Source: Symbiodinium natans
Taxonomy: Eukaryota; Sar; Dinophyceae; Suessiales; Symbiodiniaceae
Reading direction: 5' to 3'
NCBI GenBank assembly: GCA_905221605.1
Contig: CAJNDS010000293.1
Span: 51,001-115,000 of the forward strand
Length of the DNA stretch: 64,000 nt
This document shows positions 20,688 through 30,476 of the stretch, in pieces (within the stretch, counting starts at the first letter, position 1; the number at the start of each line of letters is the position of its first letter). A program made the position numbers and the translations under genes. The notes beneath the pieces are model-generated. The model was not told the DNA's origin. It did no database searches and saw only the letters and a list, made by a program, of their open reading frames with translations.

Positions 20688-23600
20688 TTACCCAGAAAAA
20701 CTACGGGGGGGGGGGGGGGTTCTGGCTCGGAGGGGGCCAGGGCGGCGGAGGCGTGAGCCATTAAAATGCCACGGCAAACAAGCGCGGATGGCGCGGCGGA
20801 GTCGGCGGCGGAGAACGCGGCGAGTTTTTCCCCCCAGTGTCACTGCCCACGCCCAAAAATCCACCTCGAATCTCACCCTCACCACTGTCTTCCCCCACCA
20901 AGCCACACTCTCCCCCCCTCCTCCCGACCCGGATGTAGCCTTGCACCACCCCCAAGGCGGCGACACTCGCAGCATTTCCCAAGCATACGGAGCAGCAGCA
21001 AACAGCAACACATCGTTTTTCGCGGAAGCAGATGCTTTCGGAGCAAGTGCCAGAATCTTCTTGAGTCGCTGTTGCACTCGCCCTGTTGCACCCGCGAGTG
21101 ACGCCTCCAGATCAGGCGTGAGCACGTAGCCGAGCAACTTCTCTTCAGGAATCCCATTCACAGGTCTGCCAAGGTCCTCCCACACTTGCGTCAGGAAGGA
21201 CAGGCGATGTATAAAGACTTTGCCGAGAGCCTGGCCATACTCGTCACCATAAACGGATTGCTCGAAGCTAGCCGACTTGTTGAGAGAATATGTGGAGCAG
21301 AGATCAGCCACAGCCGAGCCGGCCTTGACATCTACCCGCACTCCATAGACCAGCCTGCCAGTGCGCCGAAGCTGCCAATCACCCCCGAGCAGGCTGGTGC
21401 GAAATTGGTCGGCCAGCGTATCGAAAGCAGCGTGCACAGCACAACGCTGATCCTCCAGGTCCTCAAAGAGGCTGTTGTAAGCCTCGTCCTCGGCAGCAGC
21501 GGCCTTGTCAACAGCCTCACACTCATCCACAGGAGACTCGAGGGACGATTGTCCAGGAACCTCAGGCGCAGTGTCAGAAGGTGCACGCTTTCTCTTGGAC
21601 GCCGTTGCAGCCGTAAAGCCTCGCAGCCAGGGATACTGCGCAGCCAGATCGGCGTCCGGCTCCGGCGGGGCAGGCTCCCGAGCCGGCTTCGGAACACGCT
21701 CCTGGGCACCCTTCTCGGAAGCAGCCGCGTCCAATATCAGGTCAAGGGGCTGCAGAACATCACGACTGCAGAGGCGGCCTTCCGAGGCGAACCAGCTGTG
21801 CATGAAGACCCCAATCTCGACGTTGTCGGGCACCAGGAAGACCTCGGAGGAAGCAAAACACCCAGGCAAGACCGACCACTGCCAGGGCACTGCATGGCGC
21901 CACTGCTCATCCAAGCAGGCGGCACTGTGAACTAGCGTCGGCTGAGCACATTCCAGGTCGCACAGCTCCAGCAGAAAGAGCTTGACTGGGTTGAGCATAG
22001 CAAACAAGAACCGATAGAACCTGGCAGCGTCCGGGTGCTGAATGCAAAAGACTGCCTGAACAAAGTGGCCTCTCATCTGGCAGATGCGACGTGCCATGGG
22101 AGGCATGTCATCAGAACTAGTCCGGTCGATGAGCGTGCGCTCCACGCACTCCTCGGATTCCTGTTGGGACAGTGGGGCAGGGCATTGCAAAGCGCAGGCA
22201 CGCTTTCTTGCGACATCGGTCACCGTAAGCTTGGAGTCCTGGACCATGGCTTGCAGCCTCTGAATCTCACCAGCGGCCAAGCGGCACTGTGAAATCAGCA
22301 TGCTGCTGAAGGCCCCTCCGCTGCCTGCAGCGTCGCTGGTTTCCCGCAGCAAGTGCAGTTGCTGCGTCAGGGTGTCACACTGCTGCTGTCGGGACTGCCT
22401 AGCCTGGCTTCTGTCGACAGCAGCCCGTTGCTCCCAGACTTGCTTGGAACTATCAGAGAGCGCTTGCCAGTTCTTCCCATGGATCTTCATGATGGTGGCA
22501 CGCTGGTACTGGGGCCGATGCGCTTTCGAGGCCTCCCACTCCGTAGCCTTGCGCATGATGTGCGCTAGGTATACCTGCCTTCCAGTGATCCGGTTTGGGT
22601 TTTTGTCCAGTGTCCGGATAAGCTTCTGTACAACCTGCTGCCGCCGAAGATCACACGAGGAAGTCGAGGGTAGCATCTGAGCAAAGGTGTGGATGAATGC
22701 CCTGGCAGTCAAATGGTCGTCCCCATAGTCTGGATGGCGCTTCTTGATCACGCTGGTAGACCCGTGCTGCTTCTCTGTAAATGCACTGGTCCAGGAGCAC
22801 TGACCAAGCAGATGCACGGCCTGCAAAAGGCGCGCGCGATTATATCCCATCCGTCCCAAAGTCCAGATTTTGCTGGCCAGGCTGTTGCTGTCAGGCTCAT
22901 CCCGCTGAAGAAACTCATCCAAATTTGCTTCAGGATCACCTGCGCATAGACGCCATGGAAGGGACGAAGCCACGGACAAGACCCTCCACTCAAGAAAACT
23001 CCAGGAAATGAAAGCGCCAGAAATGACACTGGATCTCAGAACTTGCGCTGTCATCTGCAGCGGAGCGGACAGCAAGTCCCAAAGCTTCTGCGGCAAAACA
23101 TCCAAAAACTGAAACTCATTACACAGGACTTCCCGAAGAGAGGTCTGAGTGCGGGCCACTCGAGAATCCTTGAGAATTTTGGCCAAGAAGCTGTCAGAAA
23201 CGAAAGAAGACAGTCCCACGACGGCCGCGAATTCCCAAGCTTTGGCATCCAAGCGCTGACAGCCATGCCAGTCATAGTCTCCGATCTTGCCTGCACGGTG
23301 CATCCACTTCAGAAACTCCGGGTAGCCAGTCATCAATCCACACAGCAGGCCCCGGCAAGAGCCGCCAACAGTGCACCACCTGGACGTGGTGAAACTTGGA
23401 GGCCGCCATATGCTGAGTAAACACGTTGAGATGGCTTGAAGCCAGTTGCTGTCATCCAAAATGCTTTGTGCAACCACCAGCTGCCCATCCAGCCAGAGCA
23501 GCTGCATCTGCGAAAGCACCTCCGCAATATCTTGGTCCACACCAAGCGCGCACCACACAACGTACAAGTCTTGCTTTGTAGGCAGCTCTTCCGACAATCG

Positions 23601-24242
23601 CGGGTGAAGCACAGACACTAACCAGTCAGCCATGAACCTGACCGCGTGGCAGAAGCATGCTCGCATGGCCATCACGCCAACGTAGCAATTCTCTAGCATA
23701 TTGGAATCATTGAACAACCCTTGGTGCGCCCACTTCAGGCTGTTGTGACCATCATGGGCAGCGCAGCCCGTCCAAGTATGCCACTCAAAAAGGCTTTCGT
23801 CCTCAAAACAGGCAGACGCGAGCCCAGATGTTGCTGATGCAAGCGCAGCTTGCTTTGACCACCAGCCCGAAAGGCCTGCAACAAACTCGAACGTCACGGC
23901 ACGGTCATGGCATTGATGGTGGATAGTAATCACATCTGCCCCAATGCCATTCAATGACAAGCCTGGACAGCGGAGTGCAGCAGACAGCAAAGCCTTCATT
24001 GTCTTGCCGTGCTGAAGCGGCAACGGGTCTCGGTAGATTATCGTGTGGCAGTACTCATTGTCGTGCTGAGGGATGCACACGAACACTTGCTGAACAAAGT
24101 ACTCTGACGTGGTCTTGCAAGAACGCCGCACTTTCATACTCTTATGTTGTTGGTTCAAGTACTTCCTCGATGAGACAGGGGTTGTGTCGCACGAGTACTG
24201 GAAAAGGCAGGGCTGCCCCGCGTTGCTCTGGAGAAGACCCAC
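20688..24242 (-). CDS. Large hypothetical protein (up to 1,184 residues) with an HMG-box-like segment
   Basis: A long continuous frame. At about residues 547-614 the motifs GRQVYLAHIMRKATEW, KIHGKNWQALSDSSKQVW and the surrounding spacing resemble an HMG box, a DNA-bending domain. A Gln-rich coiled stretch follows, then a Cys/His-containing region. Then comes an acidic, Pro-rich part with the basic motif SKRKRAP, a possible nuclear signal. The last about 100 codons (20990-20688) are Gly/Trp/Arg-rich and end in a poly-G run, so the real exon probably stops near 20990. It looks like a dinoflagellate multi-copy family of unknown function. The HMG call is pattern-based. The upstream part (residues 1-500) is Trp/Cys-rich with no family recognised. 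Confidence 0.6.
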   Translation of the reverse strand: MGLLQSNAGQPCLFQYSCDTTPVSSRKYLNQQHKSMKVRRSCKTTSEYFVQQVFVCIPQHDNEYCHTIIYRDPLPLQHGKTMKALLSAALRCPGLSLNGIGADVITIHHQCHDRAVTFEFVAGLSGWWSKQAALASATSGLASACFEDESLFEWHTWTGCAAHDGHNSLKWAHQGLFNDSNMLENCYVGVMAMRACFCHAVRFMADWLVSVLHPRLSEELPTKQDLYVVWCALGVDQDIAEVLSQMQLLWLDGQLVVAQSILDDSNWLQAISTCLLSIWRPPSFTTSRWCTVGGSCRGLLCGLMTGYPEFLKWMHRAGKIGDYDWHGCQRLDAKAWEFAAVVGLSSFVSDSFLAKILKDSRVARTQTSLREVLCNEFQFLDVLPQKLWDLLSAPLQMTAQVLRSSVISGAFISWSFLEWRVLSVASSLPWRLCAGDPEANLDEFLQRDEPDSNSLASKIWTLGRMGYNRARLLQAVHLLGQCSWTSAFTEKQHGSTSVIKKRHPDYGDDHLTARAFIHTFAQMLPSTSSCDLRRQQVVQKLIRTLDKNPNRITGRQVYLAHIMRKATEWEASKAHRPQYQRATIMKIHGKNWQALSDSSKQVWEQRAAVDRSQARQSRQQQCDTLTQQLHLLRETSDAAGSGGAFSSMLISQCRLAAGEIQRLQAMVQDSKLTVTDVARKRACALQCPAPLSQQESEECVERTLIDRTSSDDMPPMARRICQMRGHFVQAVFCIQHPDAARFYRFLFAMLNPVKLFLLELCDLECAQPTLVHSAACLDEQWRHAVPWQWSVLPGCFASSEVFLVPDNVEIGVFMHSWFASEGRLCSRDVLQPLDLILDAAASEKGAQERVPKPAREPAPPEPDADLAAQYPWLRGFTAATASKRKRAPSDTAPEVPGQSSLESPVDECEAVDKAAAAEDEAYNSLFEDLEDQRCAVHAAFDTLADQFRTSLLGGDWQLRRTGRLVYGVRVDVKAGSAVADLCSTYSLNKSASFEQSVYGDEYGQALGKVFIHRLSFLTQVWEDLGRPVNGIPEEKLLGYVLTPDLEASLAGATGRVQQRLKKILALAPKASASAKNDVLLFAAAPYAWEMLRVSPPWGWCKATSGSGGGGESVAWWGKTVVRVRFEVDFWAWAVTLGGKTRRVLRRRLRRAIRACLPWHFNGSRLRRPGPLRARTPPPPRSFSG
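20705..20719 (+). repeat. Poly-G run
   Basis: About 15 consecutive G within TACGGGGG...TTCTGG, at the edge of the large hypothetical gene. Confidence 0.9.
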
Positions 24243-24550
24243 ACGTTCTGTGAGAAATATCTTGCAAACCTCAGTGACTTCAAGCAGCTCGCGGAGTTCG
24301 TCTCAGGATAAGGTCTGCGAGCAAGCAGCAAAACATTTCAGGCGAGAGACTACGCTAGGGGCACCCACTGATGATCCTGCTTTGGCCATATTTCTGCGGA
24401 GATGGCAAGTGTCACAACTACTCCTGCAATCACACTTAGGATGTCCAGTGCACATAGCTTGCACAATGCGCCCTCCTGTTCAACCCAAGCTGCCAGATAA
24501 TCAGACGCTAGAATTTCTTTCACCATCTTCACTGTGCATGCGCGCCAGCA
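24243..24550. other. Spacer without recognised gene
   Basis: A 60-codon minus-strand frame (24532-24350) with one hydrophobic stretch is present but is too short to support. Nothing else is seen. Confidence 0.4.
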
Positions 24551-27409
24551 CTACACATGCAGAGCGGTCAGCGCAGCAGTATGTGGCATGTGCAAGTGAG
24601 CTAGGGCCGGGCACATTGTCAGGGAGGCTTCTACCGAGCTGATTCTAGCACGAACCGCCGCTGGCAGACCGCATCCTTCGACCTGAGGATACAGAGCACG
24701 TGCCCACAGCTGGGCGGCTTGGGGCAGGAGCAGCAGTGCATGTGCGGCATTACCGCTGGTCGAAAGCAACAACGGGCGTTGTGTGTCCTCATATCGGACT
24801 TTTTTGCCCTGGTCGTCCCGGACTGTTTCCATTTCTAAGCCAGTGAATGCATAGGAATTGCCTGTGTGAATGATGCTACCCGACACAGTGGAGGGCGTAT
24901 TCTCGGCTTTCCCATGCATCCCGCTAATGAAGAGCGACCGACATTCCCCTGAGGGGGTTAGGTGAGGCTTTGGGGGCGGGTACTGGTAGGCAGGAAAGGC
25001 AAAGGCTGCCAGGGCTTGCTGCACACGCATTGCAAGTCCATCATCCCAGTATTGACTGAGGCCCAGCGGCGTGACCTTTATGTCTGCAGCAAAGAGAGGC
25101 CACGGCAGATCCACCTGGGCCAGCCAAGCATGCGCAGCGGCAGCAAGAAGAGCAAGCGGCCCAGTTGGGGTATTGGGTCGACTGCGCCATTTCGGGGTGG
25201 CCCTGCAGGAAGATAGGGCATCTTTCTTCCAAAACATGAGGACTCCAGGGAAGAGCTGGAGCCGCACTGGTCCACTGCCCTTTTTCCCAACAGAGGCCCA
25301 CAGAGGGACGGTGTCCCCGTTGCCCCAGACCGACTCGGGCAGAGTAGGCAGCCGTACCACACTCCCCCACTGCGGCAAGATGTTTTTGCCTTTGGCACCA
25401 TATCCATGCACAAAAGGAGGGGGTATAACCTCGGCGTATCGGTTCGCCATGAATAAGTCAGGACCAGGTAGGATTGCCAAACGGGAGTGCAAGCCGCCGT
25501 AGCCCCTGAGCAAGGGAAGAAATCCCTGTTCATACGGGCCTTGTCCCCATGTTTTGACCCCTCTGACCTGCCTGACTGGGGAGGCGCCAAACTGGATGTC
25601 TGGCTCTGGCCGGCCAGTATTAAGGTCGGCCGCTTTCCACGCAACTTCATGTATGTATCTTCCTAAAAGTGCCCACGCAAACACAAAGTCAGAATGCTTG
25701 TGAGCAGTGGTTCCGGCAAGAGGGGTGTTGCGTAGACATTGCCGATAATGGATCTGGTCCAACGGCACCTGCTCATGCATACCAGGCAATGGAGTGGGCA
25801 CTTCACTGGGCATGATGACTAGCTGCAGGGCTCGGCTCAACGCAGTACCAATGGAGGTCACCGCACTAGCGACGTTGCTAGGGATGCAAAAGCGAGGGGG
25901 CCGGGGAGTTTTGCCGTCCGGAGCATTCGGGTAGAAGATGACCAATCCCCCATTTGCTTCAAGCTGGTCCTCGGACGCACAAACCATGCCAATTGAGTTT
26001 GGCGATCGGGCCCCACACGGTATGGACCCGTCCGGCGAGCAACTCCACGGCGAGGCTGGAAGCGAGCCACAGGGCTGTGTCTCGTCCGTCTCGACTTCCA
26101 TGCTGCCCAGTGACTCCGTCGAGAGGGTATTGGGCAGTAGATCGAGGACTGCAAACCTTCGCAGCTCTTCTGCTTCCCACCTGGCAGTGAACAAGGTGTC
26201 ATGGTCAAGCAACATCAAGACCACCCCTGGCGCAAGGACTCTGAGGACTGCCAGAATTTCGGGCCCCGCCCACGTAAAGTGCACAGAAGCTAACCCCGCT
26301 TCCTTGGTGTTTACCAAGATGGGAAACCACCTCTCTTTAAACGGGCCTTCCCACTGCATGCGTGCTACCAAATGCCGGACAAAGTAGGGGAAATGCGGAA
26401 TAGACAAGAAGCAGCGACTGTCCGTGACTAAGAGCAGGACATGGGCTCCTGCGGACTCAGCAGCCCGGAGCTGTGGAAGTAGGCAGCCGAGTAGTGCAGT
26501 GTAGTCGATCTCTGGGTGGAGACCTTGCGGCTCAGGCGGTTCGCCGGAAATGGCTCCAGAGGCCAGTCTCAATGGCAGGATGCCGCTAGGGGTGGGCTCA
26601 GGGAAATTCTGATTACTTTCTAGTGCCTGCGCGAGGTCCTCAGGCTCCGGAGGCCCCGGCGCATGGTCAGCACTGAGAGTGCGAAGCTGGCATATAGCCT
26701 GCATTGCGGTCGCAGCAAGGACCTGTGGACCTGGGTAGCTAGGGACCTGCCACGGTGGCAGGTCGGCTGCAACTGGCGCGGGAGGTGGCCTCCCATGTGG
26801 AAGTCGCGGCTCAATCCTACTGACCGCACCCACTGGGTACTCGCCAACACGTGGAGGAATCGGCGGTATGGGAGGGCGAGGACTATTGTTCGGCCAGCAG
26901 ACCCTAGGTGGATTAGGTGGTGGAGTGTGCCCGGGCCCGGGAGACAGGGCTGTCTCCCTACCCACTCCTTGTTCGGTGACAACACTCGCCCAAGGGGGAA
27001 GGTCTATCGCGTCACCAGGCAAAGCACTGTGCGTGGACACCGCTCGCCCCATGAGGGCACTGCTATGCGGCATGGTGCCGATGCCTGGTCTCCATGCATG
27101 CAGGAGAAAACAGCGAACCGTGGGTTGCCGAGCGAAGCAGACGGCGTTGCTGTTTCTCAAAAAGGCAGAGTGGTCCAGACACAACAAAGGTTGTATTTCC
27201 GGCAGGAAGTATTGGCACCAACCGGCAACATCAAGTTCGTGAGGCAGGATGACGCCGGCTTGCATCTGCCTGGTCATTGCGACATCACTGGTCCCTAAAG
27301 TGGCAAGTGCAGTGAGTTGCCCTCTCCTGGCAACGTGAACTTGGAGTGCTTGCGCTCCAACCCGGATCACATACGGTTGACAGGCATACGACTCCATGGC
27401 ATCACTCAC
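24551..27409 (-). CDS. Glycosyltransferase-like region of the giant polyprotein, copy 2 (952 codons open)
   Basis: This is the unbroken version of the block at 4996-7214. Order: an N-terminal domain from motif MSDAMESYACQPYVIRVGA; a Pro-rich linker (about residues 175-240); a domain with motif LVTDSRCFLSIPHFPYFVRH and then LLDHDTLFTARW (about residue 390), Asp-X-Asp-like; a second Gly/Pro-rich domain; and a C-terminal part ending at motif LTMCPALAHLHMP. After that motif (24587) the last ten codons are unrelated, so the protein is truncated. The same end motif is found again just before the second helicase block at 30325-30476, suggesting that this region and the helicase once formed one protein. 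The glycosyltransferase call is tentative. Confidence 0.6.
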   Translation of the reverse strand: MSDAMESYACQPYVIRVGAQALQVHVARRGQLTALATLGTSDVAMTRQMQAGVILPHELDVAGWCQYFLPEIQPLLCLDHSAFLRNSNAVCFARQPTVRCFLLHAWRPGIGTMPHSSALMGRAVSTHSALPGDAIDLPPWASVVTEQGVGRETALSPGPGHTPPPNPPRVCWPNNSPRPPIPPIPPRVGEYPVGAVSRIEPRLPHGRPPPAPVAADLPPWQVPSYPGPQVLAATAMQAICQLRTLSADHAPGPPEPEDLAQALESNQNFPEPTPSGILPLRLASGAISGEPPEPQGLHPEIDYTALLGCLLPQLRAAESAGAHVLLLVTDSRCFLSIPHFPYFVRHLVARMQWEGPFKERWFPILVNTKEAGLASVHFTWAGPEILAVLRVLAPGVVLMLLDHDTLFTARWEAEELRRFAVLDLLPNTLSTESLGSMEVETDETQPCGSLPASPWSCSPDGSIPCGARSPNSIGMVCASEDQLEANGGLVIFYPNAPDGKTPRPPRFCIPSNVASAVTSIGTALSRALQLVIMPSEVPTPLPGMHEQVPLDQIHYRQCLRNTPLAGTTAHKHSDFVFAWALLGRYIHEVAWKAADLNTGRPEPDIQFGASPVRQVRGVKTWGQGPYEQGFLPLLRGYGGLHSRLAILPGPDLFMANRYAEVIPPPFVHGYGAKGKNILPQWGSVVRLPTLPESVWGNGDTVPLWASVGKKGSGPVRLQLFPGVLMFWKKDALSSCRATPKWRSRPNTPTGPLALLAAAAHAWLAQVDLPWPLFAADIKVTPLGLSQYWDDGLAMRVQQALAAFAFPAYQYPPPKPHLTPSGECRSLFISGMHGKAENTPSTVSGSIIHTGNSYAFTGLEMETVRDDQGKKVRYEDTQRPLLLSTSGNAAHALLLLPQAAQLWARALYPQVEGCGLPAAVRARISSVEASLTMCPALAHLHMPHTAALTALHV
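24587..24735 (-). repeat. Left arm of an inverted repeat (C-terminus of the glycosyltransferase-like region)
   Basis: The reverse complement matches 30325-30476 closely. The right arm lacks two triplets present here, so the reading frame is kept in both. Confidence 0.85.
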
Positions 27410-27963
27410 CGAACATGGCAGGCCAAACTCATGTGACTACCACACAGACAGCGGACAACCACGAGGCAACCTTCAGACACCAAGATCCCTGGAAGCCCAA
27501 ACACCAACAAAGGAGGACACCAAGAAGGGGAGGACCAAACCCCAAGCAGAGCACACAGGAGAGAAGAAACAGAGAGGCGAGAAACAAACAAAAACCAGTC
27601 AGGAGCGTAATTACCCTCAACACAAGGGGCACCTCGTTCAGCCAGCCAGCCACCCTGAGCTTGAGCCAAGGCACATCCAACACGCAACCTGAAAAGGAAT
27701 GCAGCGTGTCGTCGCAGGTGGCTGTTACTTGTGGCTGCAATGTGCTGCATGTACAAAGCAATGACCTGGAGACAATGACATCCTTTACTTTGTCCGTGCA
27801 CAGTAGTAGCACCAGAATGCAGGCATACCTCGGTTGCTGGTCTGTCTGTAGCGACAACACAAGGCCCGGCGCGCATAAATCGATTAAAATGGAAAAAGGG
27901 AGGCACTCTCTACCCTGCCCCAACGACTACTTCGGGAGCTCGAAAGGGTCCGCCAGCAGCCAA

Positions 27964-28573
27964 TCAGGGTCGCTCAGCAAATGCAGGCCACACCACATGC
28001 TCCGGGTCCTTGCCGATAACCACCTGGCGGATGGTGAGGCCGGGGGCCCAGGGGTACTGCGTGCGTCCGTAGCCCTTGAAGGCAATAAAGCGCGAGTCTT
28101 CGGTAAGGGCTTCTGTGACAGGAGGCACGCGATGATTGCCCCTTACCGAGTAGCACATCCGAAGGTGATGCTGGAAGGTCTCTACGTCCTTTCGTCCGCC
28201 ATAGACTAAAACTCGTGTCTCCTCGCTCGTGGGGGCTGGCCAAAGAAGGCAGCCTAATGGAGCCCATGCAAACACAAGCCCGGAAGGTATGGGCCTCGGA
28301 AATTGCAATCTGGCAGGTGATGGTTCCTCCAGAACCGAGGCCCATGAGATATGGGCAAGGAGATGCGAAGGCTCGCATCACGCTGGACGGCCAACAGGAG
28401 CGGTAGAACTTCCATTGTCTACACTGCCTTGGTCCAGGCAGCACTGTCAGGCAACATCCAGGCAGGCGGTGAGCCGGCTTGTCCCGCCACAGGCCATGCG
28501 CAGGCAATGACGGCCTTTTGAAGGCCAGGTTGCTCCACAGGTACTCTAAAGGCAGTGGGTGCATGTTCTCCAC
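27964..28573 (-). pseudogene. Degenerate hypothetical gene
   Basis: The frame from 28573 looks coherent up to about 28250. The neighbouring frame 28308-27964 then reads motif RVLVYGGRKDVETFQHHL and motif LTEDSRFIAFKGYGR, suggesting one gene with a frameshift. No family is recognised. Confidence 0.35.
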
Positions 28574-29016
28574 ACAGAAGTGTCCACAACCAGGAGGAGA
28601 AGCACTATCGAGTTGGCTTCCCCTGCATCCGCACTCGGCCGGGATACAACAAGGGGAGGGTTGAACTACGGGGCAAGGTAGAGGAAGACTGGGTGAGCCG
28701 CGCCGTCCAGCGCAAGAATGTCACACAACAACAAGCTTGCTCCCAACTTTCCCTGACTCAGCTCCCTTCAGTTGGAGACTACAGCAGCGGTGTAACATGA
28801 TCAAAGGTTACAACTTTCCAAATCGGTCAAGACAACAGCATGACAATACAGGAATGCTGCATGACTGTGGATAACGACCGGTGTGCTGGGCCGCCGTTTG
28901 TTCCGCATCCGCACAAGGTCAGCGTCAGGTGTCAGTGTCCGAATGCCGAATTGTCCTCAAGCAAATGCATGGTCTCGTCATCTAAATGCTCGAGAATGTC
29001 GGTTGCAACACGTTCA

Positions 29017-29476
29017 TCAAGGAAGCACGCTGACGGCATGATCATTGGGGACAGCATCGGACATCGCCTGCAAAAGCATATGGACTTTATCGGCAGTGAA
29101 ACGCCATGCAAGCAAAATATGCTGCTCCAAATGCGCTTTTATGAGGTAAATTGGAAAATCTTCGTGGCGATGCACAATGATTGGCCTGGTCCAGGCTAAA
29201 AGGGCATTCTGCTGCGGTCCAGGCGGACCCAAGTCCTCTGCGAAAGATCTTGAAGGTGGTGTGCAAGCCAGACACGATGACCTCCAACAGAGTGTGCGAG
29301 TTTTCCAGCGAGCTCATCCTCGAACGCCACCTCCATACTTGCTGGATATTCTCGTACTGCAAGGAATCCGCGATGCCTCGGCAGCCCAAGGACGTTCTAA
29401 TCAATCTTTCCCAGTTACTGTCGCCTTCATTGACAGCAGTGTAAAGGCTGCCACTAATGACCAACGAAGCGGCCAT
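29017..29476 (-). pseudogene. Degenerate hypothetical gene
   Basis: Two overlapping frames (29476-29087 and 29232-29017) look like successive parts of one protein broken near 29220. The second part has motif HEDFPIYLIKAHLEQ. No family is recognised, and the gene is probably incomplete. Confidence 0.3.
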
Positions 29477-29580
29477 GCCGGGCAGTTAGTTCGGGGAGGG
29501 CACCCTCACTCCTTTATGTTCGCGGCTAAGAGGGCTAGGAGCCACAGGAAAAAACTGCCAATCCATGCGGGGAACTAGGC

Positions 29581-29785
29581 GTGTGAGTGCGGGCGCACTC
29601 ACGTCCCCAACATGAGGGAGCAACCCGAACGGGAGCTCCTGAGCCGCTTCACCGAGCCCCTGCTCGGAAGTTGCGGTGAGGGATCACCGCTTGTCAACCT
29701 TGCACAGAGAACGTAAATGGATTTTCTGTCTTGAGAAGAGATGCAGGTTCCTACACCGTCGTGTGAGCGGGCGCACTCACGTGGC
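29581..29785. other. Cluster of short perfect hairpins
   Basis: GTGAGTGCG/CGCACTCAC with a 2-base loop (29583-29602); CCGAGC/GCTCGG with a 4-base loop (29652-29667); GCGGTGA/TCACCGC with loop GGGA (29673-29690); and a near-copy of the first hairpin at 29761-29780. No RNA family is recognised. Confidence 0.6.
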
Positions 29786-29916
29786 ATGAGCAACTCAACT
29801 GTCCTCTTCCACTTGCCTAGTGACTGGGGCTGTGAACTGCATCCATCTCAAATTGCAGCTTCATGTTGCGGAATTGATGGATTTGGGTCGCGCGAATGCG
29901 AAACAATGCTATACTC

Positions 29917-30366
29917 TCATTCTCCAACTCTGTAGATTCGAGGTAGTCCACCGCCCTCCCCCAGGAACACAGCACTGACATGGTTGAGCCATCTAGCCCT
30001 CAAAGCCATATGGAACATCTTGCTCCGCTGCTTGTGATTGTCTTGCAGTTGAGTCTGTCGCAACTGTGGGCTCGCCTCCAGGCACAGCGATAGACACCAC
30101 TGCCCATTGGATGCATTGCGTTGCATCCTCTTCAAGGCGTGCACTGTGTGCTTGAGCCTGTAGTTGAGTATTGAGCCGCACGAAGGCCTCTTAGAGCCTT
30201 CACAACCTCTGGCGGCAACACCAGTCGAATTGGAGCTGTTGTTGTACTTGCCTCCCTCACGTTGCTCCTGGAGTCGAGAATTATAACTGTGTCGGGTGGC
30301 ATCATTCACACACAACGCCCATTGTTCTTTCGACACTTCTGCTCCAAGCCGCCCAGCTGTGGGCAC
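29917..30366 (-). CDS. Small open frame, 149 codons, unknown
   Basis: The frame overlaps the right inverted-repeat arm at its 5' end, so its first residues are antisense to the glycosyltransferase-like C-terminus. The remaining part is basic and Ser/Asn/Gln-rich without motifs. It may not be a gene. Confidence 0.2.
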   Translation of the reverse strand: MPTAGRLGAEVSKEQWALCVNDATRHSYNSRLQEQREGGKYNNSSNSTGVAARGCEGSKRPSCGSILNYRLKHTVHALKRMQRNASNGQWCLSLCLEASPQLRQTQLQDNHKQRSKMFHMALRARWLNHVSAVFLGEGGGLPRIYRVGE

Positions 30367-30476
30367 GTGCTCTGTATCAGGTCGAAGGATGCGGTCTGCC
30401 AGCGGTTCGTGCTAGAATCAGCTCGGTAGAAGCCTCCCTGACAATGTGCCCGGCCCTAGCTCACTTGCACATGCCA
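30325..30476 (+). repeat. Right arm of the inverted repeat: glycosyltransferase-like C-terminus joined to the helicase block
   Basis: It encodes the same end motif (TMCPALAHLHMP) as the block at 24587-24735 and leads directly into the helicase block on the same strand. It lacks two separate triplets relative to the other arm. Confidence 0.8.

Larger units (their letters stand above)
27436..30324. other. Spacer between the two arms of copy 2, with degenerate minus-strand coding
   Basis: No known family is recognised. The best coding signals are on the minus strand: 28573-27964, where two frames seem to continue each other (motif FIAFKGYGRTQYPW), and 29476-29017, again two frames (motif MAASLVISGSLYTAVNEGD, then HEDFPIYLIKAHLEQ). 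These may be remnants of genes carried between the repeats. The part 27436-27900 has no convincing coding. A cluster of short hairpins lies at 29580-29785. Confidence 0.4.
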
